Shown in pieces: positions 1 to 7,002 of a stretch of 24,148 bases of DNA. Position 1 is the stretch's first letter. The number at the start of each line of letters is the position of its first letter. The stretch spans positions 1-24,148 of the forward strand of contig DATEOW010000032.1 in assembly GCA_035273665.1 (NCBI GenBank), read 5' to 3'. Both the position numbers and the translations under genes were made by a program. The stretch comes from DATEEW01 sp035273665 (lineage in GTDB: Bacteria; Pseudomonadota; Gammaproteobacteria; Burkholderiales; SG8-39). The notes below the pieces were generated by a model that searched no databases, was not told the origin of the DNA, and was given only the letters and a program-made list of their open reading frames with translations.

Positions 1-2
1 TA

Positions 3-461
3 ACCGCCATCGCAGCCCTCGTTTTGAGCCTCAGCGCGACGCTACCGGCTGCCGCCGGTCAATTGTACAAATGGACCGATGCCAACGGCCGTATCCAATA
101 CTCCGATACGCCGCCGCCTGATCGCAAAACCGAGACGCTGAGAGGGGGCGCTAGCAGTAGTTCGTCCTCCGGAGAAACAGCGTCTAAACCGTCGTCATCC
201 TATGCAGATCAGGACCAAGCTTTTCGCAAACGTCGTGCAGAAGCTGCGGAAGACGAAGAAAAATTGGCCAAAGAAGAGGCAGACAAAAAGCGATTAGAGG
301 ACAGTTGCAAAAAAATGCGGAACGCCCTTGCTAACATGGAGAAGGGTGGGCGTTTTTCTCAGTCCGACGAGAAAGGCGAGCGCCAGTATCTCACCGATTC
401 CCAGGTTCAAGCAGAAAGGGATCGCCTCCGGAACGACATTGAGACGCACTGCAACTCTTAA
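3..461 (+). CDS. DUF4124 domain-containing secreted protein (5' end cut off by the window)
   Basis: The reading frame is already open at the first bases and has no stop before position 461, so the gene starts upstream and 152 residues are visible. The first visible residues are a hydrophobic stretch ending in PAAA, which looks like the end of a signal peptide, so the mature protein probably starts at GQLYKW. This is followed by the DUF4124 signature (YKWTDANGRIQYSDTPPP), a serine-rich linker, and a long charged Lys/Glu/Arg/Ala segment that is probably helical or coiled coil. Two cysteines occur, one at 'DSCKK' and one in the last four residues. DUF4124 proteins are envelope proteins of unknown function, so no role is assigned. 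The stop lies 4 bp from the stop of the convergent rnfH. In betaproteobacteria such a gene often lies between rnfH and guaB; guaB is not visible here. A TTG at 24 is only an internal codon. Confidence 0.8.
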   Translation, partial: TAIAALVLSLSATLPAAAGQLYKWTDANGRIQYSDTPPPDRKTETLRGGASSSSSSGETASKPSSSYADQDQAFRKRRAEAAEDEEKLAKEEADKKRLEDSCKKMRNALANMEKGGRFSQSDEKGERQYLTDSQVQAERDRLRNDIETHCNS

Positions 462-465
462 GCAG

Positions 466-738
466 CTAAGTCTTTTTAATCCTGCCGCGACGCGCCTCTT
501 TCGGATCGGCAGATAGCGGGCGATAAATTTCCACACGATCGCCGTCCTCCACTACAGCACCTACATTCGCAAGCCGGGCATGGATACCCACTCGGCACTG
601 CGTTAAATCAAGCGCCGGGAAATCTCGCACGAGGCCGCTGACCTGAATGGCCTCCGCTATAGTGCTACCCTCCAGCACCTCCACGCTGTATAAAAGCTGT
701 CTCAACGGCTCGGCGTAGACCACCTCGACTTTAATCAT
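466..738 (-). CDS. rnfH: RnfH family ubiquitin-like small protein
   Basis: A 90-residue protein starting MIKVEVVYAEPL, with the RnfH (UPF0125) features: an N-terminal beta strand, 'GSTIAEAI' after the first hairpin, 'CRVGIHARLA' in the middle, and the C-terminal signature DGDRVEIYRPLSADPKEARR followed by a basic tail. The fold of this family is beta-grasp, like ubiquitin and ThiS. The biochemical role is not settled; the name comes from linkage to rnf genes in some species, and no rnf genes are seen here. The ATG at 738 overlaps the TGA of ratA (ATGA), so translation is probably coupled. The frame stays open further upstream inside ratA, but that extension does not resemble the family. In E. 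coli the equivalent gene was called ratB, and it did not behave as an antitoxin to RatA. Confidence 0.92.
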   Translation of the reverse strand: MIKVEVVYAEPLRQLLYSVEVLEGSTIAEAIQVSGLVRDFPALDLTQCRVGIHARLANVGAVVEDGDRVEIYRPLSADPKEARRGRIKKT

Positions 739-1175
739 TTGGCTCCAGCGCGCACGGCATCGGCACGAGCAACAAAGGCATCGACCAGCGTATTGGCGAT
801 GTGATTGAACACCGGGCCTGCCAGCGTCTCCAGAAAGCCGCTGCTCATCTGATAGCTCAACCGAAGCTCCACCTTGCAGGCGTCCGGGCCTAAGGGCTTG
901 AACAACCAATCGCCGTTCAAGTGTTTGAACAGACCTTTCACCAATCGGATTGTCATGGCGGTGCCGGGTTGCTTCAAGTTTTCTGTGGTGAATTGCTGCT
1001 GAACGCCGGCATAGGCGATATGGATCGTGGCCACGGTAATACTTTCGTCTCGCCGATGGATTTCCGTACGGCTGCACCATGGCAAAAATTTTGGATAGGA
1101 CTCGATGTCCTCGACCAGGCTATACATCTGTTGCGCGCTGTGTTGGACGAGCGCCCCGCGTTCTATGCTCTTCAT
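735..1175 (-). CDS. ratA: RatA / Coq10-like START-domain protein
   Basis: A 146-residue protein that is essentially one START-like (polyketide cyclase/dehydrase, Coq10) domain. Visible signatures are 'MYSLVEDIESYPKFLPWC' near residues 17-34, a central run of beta strands, and a C-terminal helix 'GPVFNHIANTLVDAFVARA'. Homologues are annotated either as the E. coli toxin RatA, reported to bind the 50S subunit and block 70S formation, or as Coq10-type ubiquinone-binding proteins. The sequence alone does not decide between these. The gene is followed by rnfH with a 4-base overlap and is divergent from smpB, an arrangement common in proteobacteria. Its ATG at 1175 lies 17 bp from the smpB start, so its promoter must lie inside the smpB coding region. 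I saw no clear promoter there. Confidence 0.9.
   Translation of the reverse strand: MKSIERGALVQHSAQQMYSLVEDIESYPKFLPWCSRTEIHRRDESITVATIHIAYAGVQQQFTTENLKQPGTAMTIRLVKGLFKHLNGDWLFKPLGPDACKVELRLSYQMSSGFLETLAGPVFNHIANTLVDAFVARADAVRAGAK
1143..1169 (+). promoter_or_regulatory. Candidate smpB promoter inside ratA
   Basis: A TTGGAC hexamer at 1143-1148 and TATGCT at 1164-1169, separated by 15 bp, lie just upstream of smpB and inside the opposite-strand ratA coding sequence. Initiation would fall near 1176, giving a very short 5' leader before the smpB ATG at 1193. The spacer is shorter than the usual 16-18 bp, so this is only a candidate. Confidence 0.3.
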
Positions 1176-1192
1176 GCTTTAAAATGCCCGGT

Positions 1193-1639
1193 ATGAGCAT
1201 CGCCGAAAACCGCAAGGCCTTCCATGATTATTTCATCGAAGAGCGCCATGAAGCTGGAATTGTTCTCGAGGGGTGGGAAGCAAAAGCCATCCGCGCCGGC
1301 CGGGCAAATTTGAAAGAATCTTACGTCATCGTCCGAGGTGATGAGGTGTTTCTTATCGGCTCGCACATCAGCCCTTTGCCCACGGCGTCCACCCATATCT
1401 CTCCCGATCCGGTCCGAACCCGCAAACTGTTGTTGCACGGGGAGGAAATCAGCAAGCTCGCTGCCAAAGTCGACCGTGCGGGCTACACGCTTGTCCCGCT
1501 GAATCTGCACTTCAATAAAGGGCGCATCAAGCTCGAAATCGGGCTGGCGCGCGGCAAGAAGCAACACGATAAACGGGAAAGCGAAAAGCAACGCGAGTGG
1601 GCGCGGGAAAAGCAGCGGCTGATGCGCGCTAAACTTTGA
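1193..1639 (+). CDS. smpB: SsrA-binding protein SmpB
   Basis: SmpB binds tmRNA and places it in the empty A site of stalled ribosomes for trans-translation. The 148-residue protein matches the family over its whole length: 'IAENRKAFHDYFIEERHEAG' at the N-terminus, 'GIVLEGWEAKAIRAGRANLK', 'SYVIVRGDEVFLIGSHISP', then 'LNLHFNKGRIKLEIGLARGK' and the basic C-terminal tail (KKQHDKRESEKQREWAREKQR) that forms a helix in the ribosome. The ATG at 1193 gives the normal N-terminus MSIAENRKAF. An in-frame ATG at 1184 would add only MPG and is possible. No strong Shine-Dalgarno sequence precedes either one. The frame is open further upstream to 1079, but those residues lie inside ratA on the other strand and do not look like SmpB. 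The stop is 5 bp from that of the convergent methyltransferase gene. Confidence 0.96.
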   Translation: MSIAENRKAFHDYFIEERHEAGIVLEGWEAKAIRAGRANLKESYVIVRGDEVFLIGSHISPLPTASTHISPDPVRTRKLLLHGEEISKLAAKVDRAGYTLVPLNLHFNKGRIKLEIGLARGKKQHDKRESEKQREWAREKQRLMRAKL

Positions 1640-1644
1640 TTTCA

Positions 1645-2430
1645 TCAATACGCCTGTCTTAGTCGCTCAAAAAAACACACGGCCGCAGCGGCGGCAACGT
1701 TTAAGGATTCCGCCTCGCTGCACATCGGGATGCGTACCCTGAAGGTTGCGAGCGAGGCCAATGGGTTTGACAGCCCAGCGCCCTCATTTCCGAACAACCA
1801 GGCAACAGGTGTTTTAAGCGATATATCGAACAAACTTTGTTCCGCCTTGCCTTGCATCGCAATAGACGAGCCTTCGAAGTGCCGCACGAATTCTGCAAGG
1901 TCGCAATCCTCGAAGATTCGCAAGGCAAAGTGCGCACCCATACCGGCACGAAGCACCTTGGGTGACCACGCAAATGCTGATCCGTGCGATAGCAAAACCT
2001 GCCGCACACCGGACGCTGCCGCACTTCTCAAGATTGAGCCCAGGTTTCCGGGGTCCTGGATCGCTTCCAGGAGCACCGCGTCTGCTGCCGGATCGGGGGC
2101 GCATTGCGGTTTGGGCGTCTTGACCACGGCGAGTATGCCGGTCGGTGTATGGACGGGCGCAATATCTTGGAACAGACGATCGCTTAAACGTATTTTTTGC
2201 GTCGCCCGTACGCGGTCGAATAAATTCGACAGTTCAGGGCGCATGGCGCCGCTGTCGTTGAGCGCCAAAATATCGATCTCATGTCCGGAGTGATCGAAGG
2301 TTTCGACCAGATGCGGTCCGTCAAGCAAGGTGATGCCTTGCTTTCGACGTTCATGCGAAGACTTACTGAATTTCAGCAGCGTCTTGAAGAGGGCATTGTC
2401 ACGCGATTGAATCAGCTTGGCGTCGCGCAT
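1645..2430 (-). CDS. TrmH-family (SpoU) RNA 2'-O-ribose methyltransferase
   Basis: A 261-residue SpoU/TrmH-class methyltransferase, which transfers a methyl group from S-adenosylmethionine to a ribose 2'-OH in rRNA or tRNA. An N-terminal substrate-binding domain (about residues 1-100, including 'GPHLVETF') precedes the knotted SPOUT catalytic domain. The three family motifs are visible: motif 1 'AIQDPGNLGSILRSAAASG', motif 2 'WLFGNEGAGLS', and motif 3 'IPMCSEAESLNVAAAAAV'. It resembles RlmB and YsgA-type enzymes, but the target nucleotide cannot be told from sequence. The ATG at 2430 gives MRDAKLIQSRDN, the normal N-terminus, and lies 2 bp after the rnhB stop. The frame stays open upstream to 2718, but only because it overlaps rnhB. 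It is the last gene of the large minus-strand cluster and converges on smpB. Confidence 0.88.
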   Translation of the reverse strand: MRDAKLIQSRDNALFKTLLKFSKSSHERRKQGITLLDGPHLVETFDHSGHEIDILALNDSGAMRPELSNLFDRVRATQKIRLSDRLFQDIAPVHTPTGILAVVKTPKPQCAPDPAADAVLLEAIQDPGNLGSILRSAAASGVRQVLLSHGSAFAWSPKVLRAGMGAHFALRIFEDCDLAEFVRHFEGSSIAMQGKAEQSLFDISLKTPVAWLFGNEGAGLSNPLASLATFRVRIPMCSEAESLNVAAAAAVCFFERLRQAY

Positions 2431-2432
2431 CG

Positions 2433-3035
2433 CTATTCGAAGAGAGCCTCTTGGATAGGTTCCATGCCGAGCAATGCACGCACCGGTGCGAAACTGCGGC
2501 GGTGGATTTCGCAATGGCCATGCAGGCGTAAAGCCTCCAGATGTGCCGGCGTAGGATAGCCTTTGTGCTGATCGAATCCGTAATACGGATAACGCGCATG
2601 CCAGCGTTGCATTTCCGCATCGCGTTCTGTTTTCGCAAGGATCGACGCAGCCCCGATGGCCCGCACTTTGGCATCCCCGGCAATCACGGCGCGAGCCGGC
2701 AAACCGAGTTCTGGACAACGATTACCGTCGATAAGCACTTCGTGCGGCAAAGTCTGTAAAGCGCGTACCGCCCGTTGCATGGCGAGCATGGTGGCGCCCA
2801 GTATGTTCAACATATCGATTTCTTCGACCGATGCACTTGCCACTGCCCACGCAATTGCCCTCTCTTTAATGCGGGGGGCCAGCGTATTCCGCCGCTCTTC
2901 GCTCAAAACTTTTGAATCGTCAATGCCGCGAATCCGGCGCGCCGGATCGAGTATCACCGCGGCCGCATAAACAGGTCCGGCGAGCGGTCCCCGCCCCGCT
3001 TCATCGACTCCACATACGAGCAGAGAAGCCTTCAT
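2433..3035 (-). CDS. rnhB: Ribonuclease HII
   Basis: RNase HII cuts RNA in RNA-DNA hybrids and starts removal of single ribonucleotides from DNA. The 200-residue protein has the type 2 RNase H signatures: 'GVDEAGRGPLAGPV' with catalytic Asp11 and Glu12, 'GIDDSKVLSEERR', the third acidic residue in 'VLIDGN', and 'AASILAKTERDAEM' followed by 'YPYYGFDQHKGYPTPAH'. I start it at the ATG at 3035, which overlaps the lpxB stop as TGATG; a TTG three bases earlier (3038) is less likely. The lpxB-rnhB-methyltransferase order is common in betaproteobacteria. Translation is probably coupled at both ends. Nothing is missing compared with the family. Confidence 0.96.
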   Translation of the reverse strand: MKASLLVCGVDEAGRGPLAGPVYAAAVILDPARRIRGIDDSKVLSEERRNTLAPRIKERAIAWAVASASVEEIDMLNILGATMLAMQRAVRALQTLPHEVLIDGNRCPELGLPARAVIAGDAKVRAIGAASILAKTERDAEMQRWHARYPYYGFDQHKGYPTPAHLEALRLHGHCEIHRRSFAPVRALLGMEPIQEALFE

Positions 3036-4195
3036 CAAACGGCCGCTTCAATCAATGGACGCAACGCGCCAGCCGCTGAATCCGCCGCGTTCCGGCGCAT
3101 GTTGCGATGTACTTCGTCAAAATGCAGCGCGATGCTTTTTCGTACAGGTTCATCCTGCAGCAGATTCAGGCAGGCTTGAGCGAGATTCTCCGGTGTCATT
3201 TCATCCTGGATGAATTCAGGCACCACCCAACGGCCAGAAAGAATATTCGGTAGTCCAATATGCTCCACACGGATTACCCGCTTGGCAATGGCGTATGAAG
3301 CGGGCGTTACCCGATAAGCGATCACCATGGGACAGCGAAGCAAAGCCGCTTCGAGGGTAACGGTGCCGCTTGTCGCCAGCGCCACATGGCTGGCCGATAG
3401 CGCGTCGTGCGCATGGCCAAAGAGCATCTGCAAGGGAAGATCTTGCGCGCCGAGCGTATAGAGAATGGTTTCGAACAGATCGCGCGTTTCTCGCGTAATG
3501 AGCGGCACGAGGAAACGTGTCTGCGGTGAGCGCATGTGTATAAGCTTCGCGGCCTCGATGAGCGGCCCGGCCATCTGTTCCACTTCGCTTTGCCTGCTAC
3601 CTGGGAGGATTGTGACGATGGGGGCATCGGCCGGCAAACGCAGATGCTCGATCATGGCCTCCCTATCGATATTGTCCGGAATTTCGTCTGCGAGCGGATG
3701 GCCGATGAAAGTCACCGGGATGCCTTCTTCTTTGTAAATCGCCTCCTCGAAAGGGAGTAAAACGAGCATATGTGAGACTGCGGCCCGAATCGTCTTGATG
3801 CGCCCTCGCCGCCACGCCCAAACGGTGGGACTGACGACATGTGCAGTGCGGATACCGCGGCGCTTCAGGCGTTTTTCCAAGCCTAGATTGAAGTCTGGCG
3901 CATCGATACCGATGAATAAATGCGGACGCGCGTCTACTATCCTTTTGAGCAGTTCGGCGCGGATCGAGAATAGCGCTGGTAAATGTCTGAGAACCTCCAG
4001 CAACCCACGTACAGCGAGGCGTTCTTGATCGAACCAGGAGTCGAGACCGGCGGACTGCATCTTTGGACCGCCGATTCCAAAAAATTCTGCGTTTGGATAA
4101 AGCTTGCGTAGCGCGTCGATGAGCCGACTACCGAGCAAATCACCTGAGGCCTCGCCGGCAACGAGGGCAATACGTGGTGCCTGAGTTCTATGCAT
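3035..4195 (-). CDS. lpxB: Lipid-A-disaccharide synthase
   Basis: LpxB joins UDP-2,3-diacylglucosamine and lipid X to form the beta-1,6-linked disaccharide of lipid A, acting at the inner face of the cytoplasmic membrane. The 386-residue protein is of normal length for this GT19 glycosyltransferase. Signatures include 'IALVAGEASGDLLGSRLI' near the N-terminus, 'FFGIGGPKMQSAGLDS', 'FIGIDAPDFNLGLEKRLK', 'HVVSPTVWAWRRGRIKTI', 'VTFIGHPLADEIP', the glycosyl donor region 'VTILPGSRQSEVEQMAGPLI', and 'LATSGTVTLEAALLRCPMVI'. The ATG at 4195 is 4 bp after the lpxA stop, and its own TGA overlaps the rnhB start. It belongs to the lpxD-fabZ-lpxA-lpxB lipid A block. Confidence 0.97.
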   Translation of the reverse strand: MHRTQAPRIALVAGEASGDLLGSRLIDALRKLYPNAEFFGIGGPKMQSAGLDSWFDQERLAVRGLLEVLRHLPALFSIRAELLKRIVDARPHLFIGIDAPDFNLGLEKRLKRRGIRTAHVVSPTVWAWRRGRIKTIRAAVSHMLVLLPFEEAIYKEEGIPVTFIGHPLADEIPDNIDREAMIEHLRLPADAPIVTILPGSRQSEVEQMAGPLIEAAKLIHMRSPQTRFLVPLITRETRDLFETILYTLGAQDLPLQMLFGHAHDALSASHVALATSGTVTLEAALLRCPMVIAYRVTPASYAIAKRVIRVEHIGLPNILSGRWVVPEFIQDEMTPENLAQACLNLLQDEPVRKSIALHFDEVHRNMRRNAADSAAGALRPLIEAAV

Positions 4196-4199
4196 GCCT

Positions 4200-4970
4200 T
4201 TACCGAACGATGCCGCGTTTAGCGCTGCGCAGAAAATCGATCAGCGGCGTTATTTCCGCCATATGACCGTATTCTTTATCGAGCGTCTCCGTCGCTTCCG
4301 CTAGGCCGAGGCCGCTGCGATAAATGGTTTTATAAGCGCGGCGCAGTGCAGTAATCGCTTCTTCGGAAAAGCCGCGACGTTTAAGTCCTTCCGTGTTCAT
4401 GCCATGCGGAGCGCAGGGATTACCGGCGACCATAATATAAGGCGGTACATCTTGAAGCAGGATGGTGCCGCCCCCGGCCATGGCATGCGCACCGATTTTG
4501 ACGAATTGATGGACGCCCGTCATGCCACCCAAAATCGCCCAGTCGCCGACGTGCACGTGCCCGGCGATTTGAGCGTTACTGGCGAAGATCGTGTGGCTGC
4601 CGATTTGGCAATCATGGGCGATATGAACGTATCCCATGATCCAGTTATCGTTTCCGACCCGGGTGATGCCCGCGTCTTGCGCTGTCCCGGTGTGGATGGT
4701 GCAGTATTCCCGGATCGTGTTGCGATCGCCGATTTCCAGTTCGGTAGGCTCGCCCGCGTATTTCTTATCCTGAGGTTCGCCGCCGATGGACGAGAACTGG
4801 AAAATGCGGTTCTCGGAGCCGATGCGAGTGTGCCCCTCCACGATGACATGAGGCCCGATCACGGTGCCCTCGCCGATGCGGACATGCTCGCCAACGAGTG
4901 AATAGGCGCCGACTGAGACGTTTGCAGCCAGTTGCGCGCCGGGGTGAACGATAGCGGTAGGATGAATCAT
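4200..4970 (-). CDS. lpxA: Acyl-ACP--UDP-N-acetylglucosamine O-acyltransferase
   Basis: LpxA carries out the first step of lipid A synthesis, transferring a 3-hydroxyacyl chain from ACP to the 3-OH of UDP-GlcNAc. The 256-residue protein shows the left-handed beta-helix hexapeptide pattern over roughly residues 1-185 and a helical C-terminal domain. The catalytic region is 'YVHIAHDCQIG', in which His119 matches E. coli His125; the six-residue offset comes from a shorter N-terminus (MIHPTAIVHPG). Also visible are 'YAGEPTELEIGDRNTIREY', 'GGMTGVHQFVKIGAHAMAGG' and 'DVPPYIMVAGNPCAPHGMN'. The ATG at 4970 overlaps the fabZ TGA (ATGA). Acyl chain length preference cannot be read safely from the sequence. 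Confidence 0.97.
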   Translation of the reverse strand: MIHPTAIVHPGAQLAANVSVGAYSLVGEHVRIGEGTVIGPHVIVEGHTRIGSENRIFQFSSIGGEPQDKKYAGEPTELEIGDRNTIREYCTIHTGTAQDAGITRVGNDNWIMGYVHIAHDCQIGSHTIFASNAQIAGHVHVGDWAILGGMTGVHQFVKIGAHAMAGGGTILLQDVPPYIMVAGNPCAPHGMNTEGLKRRGFSEEAITALRRAYKTIYRSGLGLAEATETLDKEYGHMAEITPLIDFLRSAKRGIVR

Positions 4971-5428
4971 GTTTGAGCGGGCGGCCCATTCTCACGCATG
5001 GTGCACATCAGCTTCGCTTCAGTCGCAAGCGTGTCCCCGACCCATGCCTCACAGGAAAATTTCCAAACGCCTTTGAGGAAGCGATCGACGTTGGCAACGA
5101 GCCTTAACTGGTCCCCTGGTCCCACCGGGCTTTTGAATCGCGCTTCATCAATGCCGAGAAAATAAACAACCGAGTGCTGGCCCGGTGTGCGTTCCCCCGT
5201 TTTGAACGCGAGAATCGCAGCCGCTTGCGCCATGGCCTCGATGACGAGAACGCCGGGCATGATCGGGTGATTTGGAAAATGTCCCGGAAAGAACGGCTCG
5301 TTCATGGTGACGTTCTTAATCGCGACGATCTGCTTTCCCGGTTCGCATTCGAGAACCCGGTCCACCAGCAGAAACGGGTATCGATGCGGCAGAAACTCGA
5401 GAATCTGTTTAATGTCCATGGCGTTCAT
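4967..5428 (-). CDS. fabZ: 3-hydroxyacyl-[acyl-carrier-protein] dehydratase FabZ
   Basis: FabZ dehydrates 3-hydroxyacyl-ACP in fatty acid elongation and competes with LpxA and LpxD for the same hydroxyacyl-ACP pool, which explains its place between lpxD and lpxA. The 153-residue hot-dog-fold protein has 'ILEFLPHRYPFLLVDRV' at the N-terminus, then 'FFPGHFPNHPIMPGVLVIEA', which carries catalytic His50 and Glu64, and 'FLGIDEARFKSPVGPGDQL'. The ATG at 5428 (MNAMDIKQIL) overlaps the lpxD stop as ATGA; another ATG at 5419 gives MDIKQIL. The frame remains open upstream to 5518, but that part lies in lpxD and does not fit the family. The C-terminal TGA overlaps lpxA. Confidence 0.97.
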   Translation of the reverse strand: MNAMDIKQILEFLPHRYPFLLVDRVLECEPGKQIVAIKNVTMNEPFFPGHFPNHPIMPGVLVIEAMAQAAAILAFKTGERTPGQHSVVYFLGIDEARFKSPVGPGDQLRLVANVDRFLKGVWKFSCEAWVGDTLATEAKLMCTMRENGPPAQT

Positions 5429-6456
5429 TCTTCTTGCTCCGTATCCTTGCGGCTCGATTGCCGCAGGCTTTTCTTTTTGCGATCCAAGCCGCGTATCAGT
5501 GCGACTGTGCGACGCCATTCACGAATGGGAGTGGCCGGAATAACGCTTCCGTACATCCCCGGTTCATCGATCGATCGGGTAACCCATGTGCCGCCCGATA
5601 TGACCACCCGGTCCGCAATATTCAAATGACCGCCGATCATTGCCGCGCCACCAATCATGCAGTGTCTGCCAATGGTGGTACTGCCCGCTATGCCCGTACA
5701 TCCGGCAACCGCGGTGTGTTCGCCAATACGCACATTGTGACCAATCTGGATTTGGTTATCGAGCTTGACGCCGACTTCTATGATCGTATCGTCCAACGCG
5801 CCGCGATCGATCGTCGTGTTCGCCCCGATCTCTACATCGTCGCCGATCAGCACGCCGCCGATCTGCGGAATTTTCAGCCATCGGCCCTCATGGGGCGCGT
5901 AGCCGAAGCCGTCCGCGCCGAGGACCGCCCCCGAGTGAACGATAACGCGCTGGCCTAGCTTGCATCCGGCATACAGGCTGACACGGCTATGCAAACGGCT
6001 GTCTTTGCCGATTTTAGAACCAGCACCGATCATGCAGCCTGGCCCGATGGAGACATTGGCTTTAATACAGACTTCCGTTTCGATCACACAACCCGGGCCG
6101 ATGTGCGCGCTGGGATCGATGTCCGCACCCACGGCGACGATTGCGGATGGATGGATGCCTGCTCGCACCGGTTCTATCGGGTTGAGTAATAGGGACAGCT
6201 GCGCGAAATAATAATATGGGTCACGGCAGACAATGCGCGGCCTAGCCGTCGCATCCCGCTCCGAATCGCTGACAATGACCGCCCCAGCACGCGTCTTCAT
6301 CAAGTCATCGCGGTATTTTCCTTGGGAGAAAAAACTGATTTGGTCCGCGCCGGCACTTTTCAGCGTGGCAACTTGGCGGATAGGGATTTGTGCATCGCCG
6401 ACTAATTCACCGCCGAGACGTTCAACGATTTCCCCAAGGCGGAGAGTAGGCCGCAT
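5425..6456 (-). CDS. lpxD: UDP-3-O-(3-hydroxyacyl)glucosamine N-acyltransferase
   Basis: LpxD adds the second hydroxyacyl chain, on nitrogen, in lipid A synthesis. The 343-residue protein has the N-terminal uridine-binding domain (about 1-100, including 'ISFFSQGKYRDDL' and 'DPYYYFAQLSLLLNP'), then a long left-handed beta-helix of hexapeptide repeats from about residue 105 to 300 ('ADIDPSAHIGPGCVI', 'LGADGFGYAPHEGRWLKIPQ'), and a basic C-terminal helix. Both histidines known to be important in this family are present, in 'LDNQIQIGHNVRIGEHTAVA' and 'CMIGGAAMIGGHLNI'. The ATG at 6456 is 9 bp after the skp stop. The C-terminal tail is unusually rich in Lys/Arg and ends in a short acidic stretch. 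Confidence 0.97.
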   Translation of the reverse strand: MRPTLRLGEIVERLGGELVGDAQIPIRQVATLKSAGADQISFFSQGKYRDDLMKTRAGAVIVSDSERDATARPRIVCRDPYYYFAQLSLLLNPIEPVRAGIHPSAIVAVGADIDPSAHIGPGCVIETEVCIKANVSIGPGCMIGAGSKIGKDSRLHSRVSLYAGCKLGQRVIVHSGAVLGADGFGYAPHEGRWLKIPQIGGVLIGDDVEIGANTTIDRGALDDTIIEVGVKLDNQIQIGHNVRIGEHTAVAGCTGIAGSTTIGRHCMIGGAAMIGGHLNIADRVVISGGTWVTRSIDEPGMYGSVIPATPIREWRRTVALIRGLDRKKKSLRQSSRKDTEQEE

Positions 6457-6465
6457 GGGATTCGG

Positions 6466-7002
6466 CTATTTACCGCCGGGCTGCTTGGAATCGTCCAGCG
6501 CTCGCACCACTTTTTCGGTGATGTCGATGCGAGGATTGGCGTAAACGGCTTCTTGCAGGATGATGTCGAACTTTTCGCTTTCGGCGATCTGACGCACGAC
6601 CTTGTTGGCCCGCTCCAGTACCTGACTCAGTTCTTCATTGCGACGTTGATTGATATCCTCACGCGCCTCGCGCTGTTTGCGCTGAAAATCGCGCGTTAGT
6701 TCGCGCAACTCGGAATCTCGTCTATTGCGCTCGCTATCGGATAGGGTCAGGGCATCCTTATCGGATTTTTCCTGCAAACGCTTGATCTGTTCGGCTAGCT
6801 TCGCCATTTCCTGTTCACGCTTTGCCACTTCCGCTTCAATGCGCTTTTGGGCGCGTTGTGCGGGGGCGGATTCGCGCAAGATGCGGTCAAGGTTCACGAC
6901 ACCGATTTTGAGATCGGCTTGCGCGGCTGCGCCTCCACTAACAAGTAGCAGCGACAAGATGAGCAGTTGTTTAACGTGGCGCAAATTTTTACCCGCTGGC
7001 AT
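6466..7002 (-). CDS. skp: Periplasmic chaperone Skp/OmpH
   Basis: Skp is a trimeric periplasmic chaperone that holds unfolded outer-membrane proteins on their way to the BAM complex. The 178-residue protein starts with a signal peptide: a short basic segment, the hydrophobic core 'QLLILSLLLVSGG', and a likely cleavage site after AAAQA at residue 29. The mature part begins DLKIGVVNLDRIL, the usual OmpH start, followed by a long charged helical region (about 50-140) that would form the tentacle-like coiled coils, and ends 'FDIILQEAVYANPRIDITEK', the conserved closing beta segment. The ATG at 7002 overlaps the bamA stop (TGATG), so chaperone and insertase are translationally linked. Confidence 0.95.
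   Translation of the reverse strand: MPAGKNLRHVKQLLILSLLLVSGGAAAQADLKIGVVNLDRILRESAPAQRAQKRIEAEVAKREQEMAKLAEQIKRLQEKSDKDALTLSDSERNRRDSELRELTRDFQRKQREAREDINQRRNEELSQVLERANKVVRQIAESEKFDIILQEAVYANPRIDITEKVVRALDDSKQPGGK

Noticed and set aside
739..1080. Long upstream extension of RnfH (204 residues in total)
   Set aside because: The extra residues are ratA read in another frame; the ATG overlapping the ratA stop gives the normal 90-residue protein.
466..1175. ratA-rnfH as a toxin-antitoxin system
   Set aside because: The order and overlap resemble a toxin-antitoxin pair, but the RnfH homologue in E. coli did not act as an antitoxin, and RatA is also a Coq10-like housekeeping protein.
1079..1192. 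N-terminal extension of SmpB in the open frame upstream
   Set aside because: It lies on the opposite strand inside ratA, has no family similarity, and the normal SmpB start is at 1193.
2431..2718. Upstream extension of the methyltransferase
   Set aside because: It is rnhB in another frame with Cys/Arg-rich nonsense composition; the ATG at 2430 fits the family.
4404..4901. 165-residue plus-strand open frame
   Set aside because: It is antisense to lpxA, which has full family motifs, and has no recognisable domain.
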